Source of the DNA: Glutamicibacter sp. PS
GTDB lineage: Bacteria > Actinomycetota > Actinomycetes > Actinomycetales > Micrococcaceae
Length of the DNA: 64,000 nt
Assembly: GCA_031317595.1 (NCBI GenBank)
Contig: JANCMB010000001.1
Span: forward strand, 1,172,971-1,236,970
Direction of reading: 5' to 3'
The translations under genes and the position numbers were made by a program. The notes beneath the pieces are model-generated. The model made no database searches. It was given only the letters and a program-made list of their open reading frames with translations, and had not been told where the DNA came from. Below are positions 26,198 through 34,807 of this stretch, one piece after another (position 1 is the stretch's first letter; every line of letters begins with the position of its first letter).

Positions 26198-27106
26198 TTA
26201 AAGAATGGGAGGGCGACCGGCCACGGTCATTCGAAGAATTGTTGACCATTTAATTTTCTGGCGCGGCTCGCGATACCACGGACTCCCACTCCATCCCGCC
26301 TTCCACCCGGCGAGGTATTGTGCGACCGCGGAGCGATTAGCCCGCAGGCGCAGACACTCGATGAGCAACCAACTCGTCGGATAGATCCAGCGAAAGGGTG
26401 CCGGTAAATTACGCCGGGCTAACCACACACGGTTTCTGGCGTTAAGTCGGTAAAATTCATCGTGGCGTCGCGGATCGACTACGGGGTGACCGATGCGCAT
26501 ATCTCCGGCATACCAAACATAGTGCCCGGTGTCCCAAATTCGCCACGCCAGTTCGATACCTTCATGGGCGTACCAAAAGCCCCCGGCCCAACCGCCAGTC
26601 TGTTGGAAGAGGTCCGTGGTGGTAACCAGACAGGTTTCCCCCACGTGGAAGACCTTGCTGGGTACCTCCGCGGTGCGCTTATTCAGACGTGGAATCCAGC
26701 GTGTAGGGTCATCATCGCGTTGCGGATCGGTGATGCGTGGTTGAAGGAGCCCCAACCCCGGATGATCCTTGAACCGTTGAATGGCTTCGGCCAAAAAGTC
26801 TCGGTCTAGGAACCACGAATCGTCGTCGAGGAAACACAGGTATTCGCCGCGCACCACCGCAGCACCAGCATTACGTCCCGCAGGGATGCCCAAGTTCTCC
26901 GGCAGGTGATGCGTGCGCACACCGGCAGGTACCCCCGTAGGGTTCCACCCATTCCCGACCACGACGGCATCGATACTGACGCCCTGCTGGTCGAGAAGTG
27001 ATTCGAGAGCTCGGTTCAACTCCTCGGGCCGCGTCCCCATGGTCAGCACCACGACACCGATGGTCGGTAAGTCGCTGCGGTTGTTTGATGACGAATTCGA
27101 GTTCAT
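26198..27106 (-). CDS. GT2 family glycosyltransferase
   Basis: A GT-A glycosyltransferase of about 302 residues with IGVVVLTMGTRPEEL, ENLGIPAGRNAG and the metal-binding FLDDDSWF, then GGWAGGFWYAHEGIELAWR, typical of rhamnosyl/galactosyl-type GT2 enzymes. No membrane helices. The preceding gene's stop is directly followed by a GTG (27115), but the ATG at 27106 has AGTAGGTG about 5 nt upstream and is preferred. Tight spacing with the CDP-alcohol phosphotransferase gene indicates an operon. Sugar donor and acceptor are unknown. Confidence 0.85.
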   Translation of the reverse strand: MNSNSSSNNRSDLPTIGVVVLTMGTRPEELNRALESLLDQQGVSIDAVVVGNGWNPTGVPAGVRTHHLPENLGIPAGRNAGAAVVRGEYLCFLDDDSWFLDRDFLAEAIQRFKDHPGLGLLQPRITDPQRDDDPTRWIPRLNKRTAEVPSKVFHVGETCLVTTTDLFQQTGGWAGGFWYAHEGIELAWRIWDTGHYVWYAGDMRIGHPVVDPRRHDEFYRLNARNRVWLARRNLPAPFRWIYPTSWLLIECLRLRANRSAVAQYLAGWKAGWSGSPWYREPRQKIKWSTILRMTVAGRPPIL

Positions 27107-27115
27107 ACACGACAC

Positions 27116-27934
27116 CTACTTCAACCGGGATGAGGCCATCGAGGACAAGAAGTGCCCGAGGTTTACAAGTACGGTGGCCGGTAGCAGGATCCAGATCATC
27201 CATTTTTCACCGAGCCCCGGCTCACCCAGAATGGCGGAGATGATAGAGCAGGCCAGAATCAGCAGGCTCAGCTCGACGGCATGCAGCAGCCGGTGGAACG
27301 GCAAGAATCGGGCAAGACGGCGCGCCTTGCCGATAAGTGACGTGTTCGATACCGCCCTGGCCTCGGCCGTATCGGGCAGCTTGCCAAGGCCTGCCATCCC
27401 ACGGGCCGCATGCACCATCAGCGACTGTGAACGGTTCAGAACCAACAGCACGGCGAGGCACGCCGACATGAACAGCGTGGGCCAAGCTTGCTCAAGGGTG
27501 CCCGGATTTGCCGAGAGTTCCCGGAAAACGCGATAGCCCAGAGCGATGGGGATCAGCGCCTCGGTGGTGTGGTGTCCCACCATGTCTATAAATATCCCCT
27601 TGGGCGACTGGGTGCCGCGCCAGCGGGCCACCTCACCATCCGAGCAGTCAAAGTACAGTTGCAGCTGCGAGAGGACCACTGCGAGTAGCGGACCCCATAT
27701 CCCGGGGATCAGCAACGCGAGCGACATGCACCAGCCGGATAGGATCATTAGCCCCGTAACACCGTTGGCGGAGATGCGGGTACGAACCAGTATGGCGGTG
27801 AGGTAAATGGAAATGTGGCGAAGGTAGAGTTCGGCCGTCCAGTGTTCGGCGTTCCGTCGGCTACGGACTTCCGGTGGTTGGCAGATAGCTCGCAGTTGTT
27901 CAAGCGTGGGTTTAGCCGGACGTGCCTCGGTCAT
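27116..27934 (-). CDS. CDP-alcohol phosphatidyltransferase-family membrane protein
   Basis: A 272-residue integral-membrane enzyme with about six hydrophobic segments and a CDP-alcohol phosphotransferase motif: D-C-S-D-G-E-V-A-R, eight residues, G-I-F-I-D-M-V-G-H. The family consensus is DxxDGxxAR(x8)GxxxDxxxD. The first three Asp residues are present, but the fourth, usually the catalytic base, is His here. Related members normally displace CMP from a CDP-alcohol with a second alcohol. In this locus it could transfer an alditol phosphate to a lipid carrier, or make a lipid anchor; this is inference. Its ATG overlaps the stop of the upstream glycosyltransferase gene by 4 bp (ATGA), so the two are translationally coupled. 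Confidence 0.85.
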   Translation of the reverse strand: MTEARPAKPTLEQLRAICQPPEVRSRRNAEHWTAELYLRHISIYLTAILVRTRISANGVTGLMILSGWCMSLALLIPGIWGPLLAVVLSQLQLYFDCSDGEVARWRGTQSPKGIFIDMVGHHTTEALIPIALGYRVFRELSANPGTLEQAWPTLFMSACLAVLLVLNRSQSLMVHAARGMAGLGKLPDTAEARAVSNTSLIGKARRLARFLPFHRLLHAVELSLLILACSIISAILGEPGLGEKWMIWILLPATVLVNLGHFLSSMASSRLK

Positions 27935-28965
27935 TTCACCCGTCCCTTATCTAGGGTTCCTGCGGCGCCACGTACCCGCCCCTTCACATAACCCATCGCC
28001 CAGGGCAAATGGATGGCCGGGAACACGGCTCCGGTCAACAGTTTTTCCTTGAAGCTCGGAGCGTTGGACCGGACTCCGGCCACAAGGCATGCTGCGGCGT
28101 AGCTAACCGGCACGGTCATGGCCAGCCCGAGGGCACCACGCACTACGGCCGGCGCTTGATCGAGGAATTGGTACGCTACGGCTGAAACCACGCCGGCTCC
28201 TAAACCAAGCACAAGTAACGGCGGAAGGTCGTGACGCAATGATTTGCCCTCCGGGAAACGGCGGGCGATCTCGCCACGCCAGGTTCCCGAAGCATAGGAC
28301 TGTGCTGTCAGCGCCTTGAAGTTGCTTCGCGGGTAGTACCCAACCTTGAGTTCCGGATCAAACCAGACCTTGAAACCTGCGCTTCGAATCCGCAGGCACA
28401 GCTCCCAGTCTTGGGCACGCCACAATGACTCGTCATAATATCCAACGAGATCAAAGATCTCCCGGCGGAAGATCCCCAGGTAAGCAGACTCCGCTTCTCC
28501 TTCGGGGGCACCTGAATGATAGGCAGGACCGCCGAAACCGAACTTCGAATGGTAGGCCGCCGCGATGGCACGTTGCACCGGAGTTCTACCGCGGGCGTCC
28601 ATCAGTCCGCCCACATCATGCGCGCCGACGCGCTCAAGAGTTTCGACCCCACGCTGGGTGTAGTCGGTGGGCAGTTCGCTGTGCGCATCCACTCGGATGA
28701 TCACCGGATGACGGGAAGCTTTAATCGCCAGGTTCAAAGCGCTCGGGGTACGGCCTACCGGATTGTCTACGAGCGTGATGCGCTCATCGGACTCAGCGAG
28801 TTGCTCAGCAACGTCGTTCGTCTCATCGGTACTGGGGCCAAGTGCGAGAACCAGTTCTTTGTCCCCGGCGTAATCCTGGGCAAGAATCGAACGAACCGCT
28901 TCGGCGAGGTAGTCGGCCTCGTTCAGTACAGGCATAACGTAGGAAACGCCGGGTATTTGCTGCAT
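27931..28965 (-). CDS. Membrane-anchored GT2 glycosyltransferase (ExoA-like)
   Basis: A 344-residue GT2 enzyme with VSYVMPVLNEADYL, the DXD-like RVDAHSELP, and GYYDESLWRAQDWELCLRIR (the ED/QDWE catalytic region). Two to three hydrophobic segments from about residue 245 to 325 anchor it. The arrangement resembles ExoA-type succinoglycan glycosyltransferases that work on lipid-linked intermediates. The ATG at 28965 is 3 nt downstream of tagH; its ribosome site is weak (AGAGA), consistent with translational coupling. Substrates are unknown. Confidence 0.85.
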   Translation of the reverse strand: MQQIPGVSYVMPVLNEADYLAEAVRSILAQDYAGDKELVLALGPSTDETNDVAEQLAESDERITLVDNPVGRTPSALNLAIKASRHPVIIRVDAHSELPTDYTQRGVETLERVGAHDVGGLMDARGRTPVQRAIAAAYHSKFGFGGPAYHSGAPEGEAESAYLGIFRREIFDLVGYYDESLWRAQDWELCLRIRSAGFKVWFDPELKVGYYPRSNFKALTAQSYASGTWRGEIARRFPEGKSLRHDLPPLLVLGLGAGVVSAVAYQFLDQAPAVVRGALGLAMTVPVSYAAACLVAGVRSNAPSFKEKLLTGAVFPAIHLPWAMGYVKGRVRGAAGTLDKGRVK

Positions 28966-28968
28966 TCT

Positions 28969-29847
28969 CTATTTCTTAAATTTCTCGTAGGCCTTGATCA
29001 CGGTGTCGGGGTCGCCATCCATCTTCTGAACGCCCTTCTCGATCCAGATCACTCGATTACACGTTTGTCGAATCGAATTCATCGAGTGGGACACCAAGAA
29101 AACGGTACCCGCGTTTTCTCTGATTTCCCTGATTTTTGCCTCACTGCGCTTTCTGAATTTTGCGTCACCCACGGCCAGCGCCTCATCGACGATCAGAATG
29201 TCGTGCTGTTTCGAAGCCGCAATAGCAAATTTGAGGCGGGCACCCATACCCGAGGAATAGGTGCGCATGGGCAGGTCAATGAAGTCCTGAAGTTCGGCGA
29301 ACTTCGTGATCTCCTCGCGCATGTTTTCGACCTGTTGTCGGTTATAGCCGAGGGCCAAACCGCCGAGGGTGATGTTCTTGTCACCGGAGAGATCAGGGAT
29401 CAGCGCGGCACCGACACCCAATAGGCTAGGTCGCGAAGTTGCGTAGACTGCACCGTCAGCTGGCGGCGTTAGCCCGGTGATCGCCTTGAGCAAGGTCGAT
29501 TTACCCGAGCCGTTCGAGCCAATGATGCCGATCGATTCGTTCTCGTAAGCAACGAACGAAATACCCTTCAAGGCGTGCACGGTTCGTAAACCACGCACCT
29601 TGGACTGGAGCAGCCGCCGTGCTCCGGCGTTTCCGACCGCTTTACCGCTCGAATAGACCTGATATTTCACATGCAGGTCGTCAACGATCACAACCGGCTG
29701 CCGGTTGGGATCAATCTCGAGTGTTGATTCTTTTTTCTCTGGCGCCGGTACTACGTCTATAAACGACGTGTCGTCAGAGAACACCGGTTCCGGTTCGTAC
29801 TCCGGGTGCAGGTCGGGATTGATCAGATCATCAAAATTAATTGGCAC
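28969..29847 (-). CDS. tagH: Teichoic acid / polysaccharide export ABC ATPase (TagH)
   Basis: ATP-binding subunit of an ABC-2 exporter that flips lipid-linked wall polymer. It has Walker A IGSNGSGKST, signature YSSGMGARL, Walker B ILIVDEALAVGD and switch His in LVSHS. About 65 extra N-terminal residues, acidic and proline-rich, precede the ATPase core. The C-terminal carbohydrate-binding extension of O-antigen Wzt proteins is absent, which fits the TagH/KpsT-like short type. The GTG at 29847 has GAGGAG about 10 nt upstream and overlaps the end of tagG by 11 nt, indicating coupled translation. About 292 residues. Confidence 0.93.
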   Translation of the reverse strand: MPINFDDLINPDLHPEYEPEPVFSDDTSFIDVVPAPEKKESTLEIDPNRQPVVIVDDLHVKYQVYSSGKAVGNAGARRLLQSKVRGLRTVHALKGISFVAYENESIGIIGSNGSGKSTLLKAITGLTPPADGAVYATSRPSLLGVGAALIPDLSGDKNITLGGLALGYNRQQVENMREEITKFAELQDFIDLPMRTYSSGMGARLKFAIAASKQHDILIVDEALAVGDAKFRKRSEAKIREIRENAGTVFLVSHSMNSIRQTCNRVIWIEKGVQKMDGDPDTVIKAYEKFKK

Positions 29848-30685
29848 GGCCGTAACGCTCCTCTGCCTTCCAGAAGTACAGGAGACCAACCACGAGGGTG
29901 CAAACCGCCCAGACCGCCACGACCCACCACGCCGAAGGGTCGTATGGTGAGTTGTTCATTATCAGTCCACGCGCAATCGTAAGTGTCTGATATAGAGGGT
30001 GATAGTCAAAGACGGTCACCATCCACGGCCAGTGGCTCAGTAGACGCTCGGCACTAAAGAGCACACCAGAGGTATAGAACAGGATTCGGCCAACGAGCGG
30101 CAGAATATTGGTGAAGTCTCGAACATGCACCGTAATGCGGGCACATATTAATGCAACGCCCATGTTGAAGACTGCGAACAAAGCGATCAACGGAATGATC
30201 ATGAACCACGACCACTTCGGAGTTGTCCCGAGGATCATCGCATAGATAAACATGACCGCGACCATAGGCATTAAAGTCAGAAAATTCTGCGTTACCTGCG
30301 CCACTGGAAGGGTCAGTCGCGGGAACGAGAGCGACTGCACTAGTGCCGTATTACCCGTAATGGACTTTGCCCCACCGTTCATGGATGAGGTGAAGAATTC
30401 GAAGAGAAAGACGCCGATCACCACGAACACAGGGAAATCATGCGGCTTGCTATCACCCTGAAGCACACCAAAGATGAATCCGTACATCAGCGCATTCAGG
30501 GTGGGCTTCAGTACAACCCAAACCATGCCCAGACGGTTGCGCTGGTTCTGCGACTGCACGCGAGCCTTGGCAAGTTCATATATGAACTCGCGACGCTCCC
30601 ACGTCTGCTTCAGATAATTACCGAGTGTGGGTCGTGCACCGACACGGTGCAGGCCTCTACTCTCGGCCTCCTCTGCAATTGTCAT
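29837..30685 (-). CDS. tagG: Teichoic acid export ABC permease (TagG)
   Basis: ABC-2 type permease of 282 residues with six predicted membrane helices. The amphipathic N-terminus leads into RREFIYELAKARVQSQNQRNRLGMVW, typical of TagG/Wzm/KpsM proteins. Its partner ATPase gene overlaps its 3' end. Together they should move undecaprenyl-linked teichoic acid or related polymer across the membrane. The ATG at 30685 has GAGGA about 11 nt upstream. It lies 141 bp downstream of the LCP gene, which encodes the likely next step, attachment to peptidoglycan. Confidence 0.93.
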   Translation of the reverse strand: MTIAEEAESRGLHRVGARPTLGNYLKQTWERREFIYELAKARVQSQNQRNRLGMVWVVLKPTLNALMYGFIFGVLQGDSKPHDFPVFVVIGVFLFEFFTSSMNGGAKSITGNTALVQSLSFPRLTLPVAQVTQNFLTLMPMVAVMFIYAMILGTTPKWSWFMIIPLIALFAVFNMGVALICARITVHVRDFTNILPLVGRILFYTSGVLFSAERLLSHWPWMVTVFDYHPLYQTLTIARGLIMNNSPYDPSAWWVVAVWAVCTLVVGLLYFWKAEERYGRAN

Positions 30686-30826
30686 ACGTGAATTTGTCCT
30701 CTTATCGACTGCTCGCTACTGCGGGTATTCGCAAGCACAGATGTTCAAAGTCTAATAGATCGAGGTGGCACGACTGCTTATGCGCGCCGCAAACACTTCG
30801 ATTCGTCACCCAGTACGCGACGAACG

Positions 30827-31888
30827 TCACTCGGCTGGCGGATGCGCCTTCAAATACTCATCCATGGTGTCGGTCTGCAACGCTTCGGAAATCTGTGCGA
30901 CCGCTAGTTCGCTGGCTAATTCAATGGACTGCCCGTCTGGCGAGGTTGAACTACCGGCGGTTGGAATCGTGAACATGGCCATATGCTCTGGATCGACCGC
31001 TGAGAGTTGCTGTCCCAGCCCGACCAAAGTGGCAGCATCGAAATCCTCGTCAAGTGTCAGATATGGCGCCACCTTGTCGACAATTTCATAGAGCTTGACC
31101 GGATTCGTCAACGTCTCACGGGATAGCAACTGGCTCGCTGCGCTTGCTATGAACTTTCTCTGGTTCTTCACACGTTGGTAGTCACCGTCAATGAATGACT
31201 TGCGTTCACGCACGAAACGTAGCGCCCGGTCACCTTCGAGCGTGATCTCACCTTCAGGGTAGAAATAATCCGTGTCGTTGGCCGTGAAAGCAATCTCATT
31301 ATCGACTTTAATGCCGCCGAGGGCCGTCGAAAGTTCGCGGAAGCCTTCGAAGTCAATCATTGCGACGTGATCGATTTTGGTATCGAACATTCCCTCTAGC
31401 GTCTGCATCAAGAGCGGGACACCGCCGAAGGAAATCGCGGAGTTCAACTTGTTCATCCCGTGCCCGGGAATCTCAACCCAAAGATCTCGAACCACTGACA
31501 TGACGTAAACCTGGCTACGATCCTCGGGAATATGCACCAGCATCATCGAGTCGCTTCGTTGACCGGCAGGACCCTTGAGAGAGTCCGCGCCGTTGTCGGC
31601 CTCGTCGCTATGATCGACGCCGAGCATGAGGATGTTCATGGACCCATCATCCGGATCCTTCACGGGGCGATTCTCTTGTTGTTCCTTGGAGAAATCCAAG
31701 GCTACGGTGTTCGACTTGCGACTGAAATTGCTACTTAGAGACCAGACGTAAGCCCCAGCCGCCACACCTGCGATCAATACGACCGCGACAACCGACAGAA
31801 TGATGGACCGAACACGACGCTTACGTTTGCGTTCGGCCCCAAACTGTGCACTACGCGAGGTGAAGACCTCGGTATTTTGATTATTCAA
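30827..31888 (-). CDS. LCP (LytR-CpsA-Psr) family glycopolymer ligase
   Basis: Membrane-anchored transferase that attaches lipid-linked wall glycopolymers to peptidoglycan. A basic N-terminus (RKRKRRVR) is followed by one membrane helix (about 28-50 from the TTG start) and an LCP domain. That domain has RSDSMMLVHIP, VVRDLWVEIPG, DFEGF and ALRFVRERKSF...DYQRVKNQRKF, which hold the conserved Asp and Arg residues that bind the pyrophosphate. The chosen start is TTG at 31888, preceded by TTGGGGAAC; GTG codons 24 and 30 nt upstream have no ribosome site. About 353 residues. It lies between galU and tagGH, all on the same strand. A second LCP gene is at 39364-40425. Confidence 0.9.
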   Translation of the reverse strand: MNNQNTEVFTSRSAQFGAERKRKRRVRSIILSVVAVVLIAGVAAGAYVWSLSSNFSRKSNTVALDFSKEQQENRPVKDPDDGSMNILMLGVDHSDEADNGADSLKGPAGQRSDSMMLVHIPEDRSQVYVMSVVRDLWVEIPGHGMNKLNSAISFGGVPLLMQTLEGMFDTKIDHVAMIDFEGFRELSTALGGIKVDNEIAFTANDTDYFYPEGEITLEGDRALRFVRERKSFIDGDYQRVKNQRKFIASAASQLLSRETLTNPVKLYEIVDKVAPYLTLDEDFDAATLVGLGQQLSAVDPEHMAMFTIPTAGSSTSPDGQSIELASELAVAQISEALQTDTMDEYLKAHPPAE

Positions 31889-31970
31889 GTTGTTCCCCAA
31901 TACCTGACGCACGCACACGTGCGCCGCCGGCCAATCTACGTGAGCTTGGCTGGTGATTACTACCCGGGTG

Positions 31971-32008
31971 CAGGTCCGTTCACCAGGAGCTCCGGGTGAG
32001 CGGACCTG
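31971..32008. terminator. Terminator downstream of galU
   Basis: 14-bp stem with one mismatch (CAGGTCCG-t-TCACC / GGTGA-g-CGGACCTG) and a 10-nt loop, 8 nt after the galU stop codon. No clear T tract. Confidence 0.65.
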
Positions 32009-32016
32009 ACGCTGTC

Positions 32017-32916
32017 CTAGTCGAGAGTCTTTGCGTACTCCTTGACCCAGGTTTTGAAGTCTTCCCCAAGATCTTCATGTTCCGCAGCTAGCACCACGTT
32101 AGCCTGCAGGTAGCTGAGCTTGTCACCGGTATCGTATCGGCGCCCACGGAAAACCACGGCGTGCACTCCAGCGCCCTCGCCTTCGGCGGAGGCTAGCTCT
32201 TCAAGTGCATCGGTGAGCTGGATTTCGTTACCGCGCCCTGGCTTCGTCTTCTCGAGTACGTCGAAGACGCGCGGATGCAAAAGGTAGCGACCGATAATCG
32301 CGAGGTTACTCGGTGCTTCCTCGATGCTGGGCTTCTCGACCAGGTGATTGATTTTGACAAAGTCCTCACCCTCAACAGTCGAAACATCTGCACAGCCGTA
32401 AGCACTAATCTGCTGCGGGTCAACTTCCATCAGTGCGATCACCGAACCGCCGGTTTTCGCCTGAACATCAATCATGATGGTGAGTAGCTCATCACGAGCA
32501 TCGATGAGGTCATCACCGAGCAGAACGGCGAAGGGTTCGTTACCTACGTGCTGTTTGGCACACAACACTGCGTGGCCAAGGCCCTTAGGGTCCCCCTGAC
32601 GCACATAGTGAATATCCCCTAGGCCGGTAGCTTCGCGCACCAACGAAAGCTTCTTCTCGTCTCCCTTAGCTTCGAGAGCCATCTCGAGACCGGGCACGCG
32701 ATCGAAGTGATCTTCTAGGGCACGCTTGCTCCGGCCGGTTATCATCAGAACGTCATTCAGGCCAGCGTTTACCGCTTCCGATACCACGTACTGAATCGCG
32801 GGCCTATCCACCACAGGCAACATCTCTTTGGGCATTGCCTTGGTGGCAGGGAGGAAGCGCGTACCCAGACCCGCCGCCGGGATTACCGCTTTGGTCATGC
32901 GCTTTGCAGATGCCAT
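32017..32916 (-). CDS. galU: UTP-glucose-1-phosphate uridylyltransferase
   Basis: Makes UDP-glucose, a donor for glycosylation of wall polymers and for other sugar nucleotides. The 299-residue protein has the nucleotidyltransferase motif VIPAAGLGTRFLPATKAMPKEMLPVVDRP near its start, then LLGDDLID, VEKP and a GRGNEIQLTDAL segment, all characteristic of bacterial GalU. The first ATG (32916) is preferred over a second in-frame ATG 18 nt later; neither has a strong ribosome site. It heads the minus-strand teichoic acid gene block but is separated from the LCP gene by a terminator-like hairpin, so it is probably its own transcription unit. Confidence 0.95.
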   Translation of the reverse strand: MASAKRMTKAVIPAAGLGTRFLPATKAMPKEMLPVVDRPAIQYVVSEAVNAGLNDVLMITGRSKRALEDHFDRVPGLEMALEAKGDEKKLSLVREATGLGDIHYVRQGDPKGLGHAVLCAKQHVGNEPFAVLLGDDLIDARDELLTIMIDVQAKTGGSVIALMEVDPQQISAYGCADVSTVEGEDFVKINHLVEKPSIEEAPSNLAIIGRYLLHPRVFDVLEKTKPGRGNEIQLTDALEELASAEGEGAGVHAVVFRGRRYDTGDKLSYLQANVVLAAEHEDLGEDFKTWVKEYAKTLD

Positions 32917-33010
32917 ACGTGTAAAACCAACCGTTCAAATGTAGGGGACAATTAATATGATTTTAGGTCATTGACGTTCCATGCCAGCACCTAATGAGCT
33001 TTCGATTGCC

Positions 33011-33478
33011 TTACTTCAACAATCGGCGCAGGACCGCCCTCGGGAAATATTCATCGACATCGCCGCCCAAGGACTGGACCTCCTTCAATAGTGACGACGA
33101 TAAATGAGTAAACCGAGTGTCAGCTTGGAGGAAGACAGTTTCGACTCCGGTTAGATGGCGATTCATCGTAGCCATTGGGATCTCGTAGGCGTAATCGACG
33201 GTGCTACGTAGCCCCTTAACAATGGCCTCAGCGCCCTGATCTTTGCAGAAATCGGCCAGTAAACCCTGGCCCATGGGCATGGCCACGACTCCTCGCAACC
33301 CACCTACCGTTTCTGTGACCATGGCCACACGTTCGTCTTCGCTGAAGCGGTACTTTTTGGAATGATTCGTCGAAACGGCCACAATCACCTCATCAAAGAG
33401 GCTCGCCGCTCGAGCAATAATCTCAAGATGGCCATTGTGGATAGGGTCAAAAGATCCTGGGCATACAGCTCTACGCAT
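33011..33478 (-). CDS. coaD: Phosphopantetheine adenylyltransferase
   Basis: Penultimate enzyme of coenzyme A synthesis: 4'-phosphopantetheine plus ATP gives dephospho-CoA. The 155-residue protein has CPGSFDPIHNGHLE (the HxGH motif), KGLRSTVDYAYEIPMATMNRHL and the C-terminal LSSSLLKEV (ISSTxVRE-like) motif. Length is typical. In many actinobacteria coaD sits between rsmD and the yceD-rpmF genes; here a divergent aminotransferase operon lies on one side and the teichoic acid locus on the other. Confidence 0.96.
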   Translation of the reverse strand: MRRAVCPGSFDPIHNGHLEIIARAASLFDEVIVAVSTNHSKKYRFSEDERVAMVTETVGGLRGVVAMPMGQGLLADFCKDQGAEAIVKGLRSTVDYAYEIPMATMNRHLTGVETVFLQADTRFTHLSSSLLKEVQSLGGDVDEYFPRAVLRRLLK

Positions 33479-33592
33479 ATGGCGAATCTACCAAGAACTG
33501 AGCGTCAATCCCGGTTTACGACGTCGATCGTTTCGACTGTGCCCAACTGGCCTTATTCGCCCCGCCTTCGTTTTCGCACCCATAATGGATAC

Positions 33593-34807
33593 ATGACGCA
33601 TAGCCCTGCTCCCTGGTATCGCGCCGCAACTGGTGCCAATCTGCTCAATGCTGCGGGTCAGCTCGGCGGAACGATCTTCGAAGAAATCACCACCCTGGCC
33701 ACGGCACATCAGGCGGTGAATCTCGGCCAAGGATTCCCCGATACCGAAGGACCGGCAGAAATCCGCAGAATTGCGGTACAAGCTATCGAACAGGGCGTCA
33801 ACCAGTACGCTCCAGGTTCTGGGATCGCCCCGCTACGTGAAGCAATCGCGACCCACCAACACCGTTTTTACGGCTACGCGCTCGACCCGGCTACTGAAGT
33901 GGTGGTCACCACCGGCGCAACCGAGGCCATTGCTGCCTCGATCCTCGCCTTCGTCGAACCAGGCGATGAGGTTGTCACCTTCGAACCGTATTATGACTCC
34001 TACGGCGCCATGATTTCCCTAGCAGGCGGCATTCACCGGACAGTGTCGTTACGCTATCCCAGCTTCACACCCGACCTCGATGAACTTCGTGCCGCAGTCT
34101 CGGATCGCACCCGGCTGATCGTGCTGAACAATCCACATAATCCGACCGGTGCCGTCTTTGACCGTGAAGTTCTTGAACTACTAGTTGAACTGGCGCATCG
34201 CCACGACTGCGTCATCGTGTCCGATGAGGTATATGAGCATCTCACCTTCGGCGTCGGCCATATTCCCATCGCCACCATTCCAGGCGGTTTCGAACGCACC
34301 GTAACTATTTCCTCGGCAGGCAAGTCCTTTTCCTTCACCGGCTGGAAGGTCGGTTGGGCCACCGGCCCGGCGAGCCTCATCGAGGCGGTACGAACGGTCA
34401 AGCAATTCTTGAGCTATTCCTCGGGTCCCGCGTTTCAGCCGGCGGTTGCTCAGGCTTTGGCCCTGCCAGACACTTTTTATACGCAGTTCGCCAACCAGTT
34501 GGGGCAACGCTGTGAAGAATTGGCTACCGGCCTTCAAACCGCGGGCTTAGATGTCATTCGGCCTCGCGGCACGTACTTCCTTGTGGCCGATGTCGCCGAA
34601 CTAGGATTTAGCGATGCCCAAGACTTGGCGCGGCGTCTGCCTCAAGAGGTCGGTGTCGCCGCGATTCCACTCTCCGTATTTGTCCATGAAGAGAACCGTG
34701 GCCCCTACCGGTCGCTGTTGCGATTTGCTTTCTGCAAGCGCCAAGACGTTATCGCCGAAGCGGTGCACCGGTTACAGCGTTTACCACAGCTGGTGACGCA
34801 CTCATGA
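33593..34807 (+). CDS. PLP-dependent class I/II aminotransferase
   Basis: A 404-residue fold-type I aminotransferase. It has VNLGQGFPDTEGP near the N-terminus, TTGATEAIAA, NNPHNPTGAVF with the PLP-binding Asn, SDEVYEHLTF, and the Schiff-base Lys in SSAGKSFSFTGWKVGW. The closest general type is the kynurenine / N-succinyldiaminopimelate / methionine aminotransferase group; actinobacterial DapC enzymes look similar, but the substrate cannot be fixed from sequence alone. The ATG at 33593 gives the normal N-terminus. A CATAAT box ends 6 nt before the ATG and there is no ribosome site, so a leaderless mRNA is possible. It overlaps the next gene by 4 bp. Confidence 0.9.
   Translation: MTHSPAPWYRAATGANLLNAAGQLGGTIFEEITTLATAHQAVNLGQGFPDTEGPAEIRRIAVQAIEQGVNQYAPGSGIAPLREAIATHQHRFYGYALDPATEVVVTTGATEAIAASILAFVEPGDEVVTFEPYYDSYGAMISLAGGIHRTVSLRYPSFTPDLDELRAAVSDRTRLIVLNNPHNPTGAVFDREVLELLVELAHRHDCVIVSDEVYEHLTFGVGHIPIATIPGGFERTVTISSAGKSFSFTGWKVGWATGPASLIEAVRTVKQFLSYSSGPAFQPAVAQALALPDTFYTQFANQLGQRCEELATGLQTAGLDVIRPRGTYFLVADVAELGFSDAQDLARRLPQEVGVAAIPLSVFVHEENRGPYRSLLRFAFCKRQDVIAEAVHRLQRLPQLVTHS

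Noticed and set aside
26130..26249. 40-residue N-terminal extension of TagD
   Set aside because: It overlaps the upstream glycosyltransferase gene, and MTKTVLTYGTFD with an AGAGGT site is the normal TagD start.
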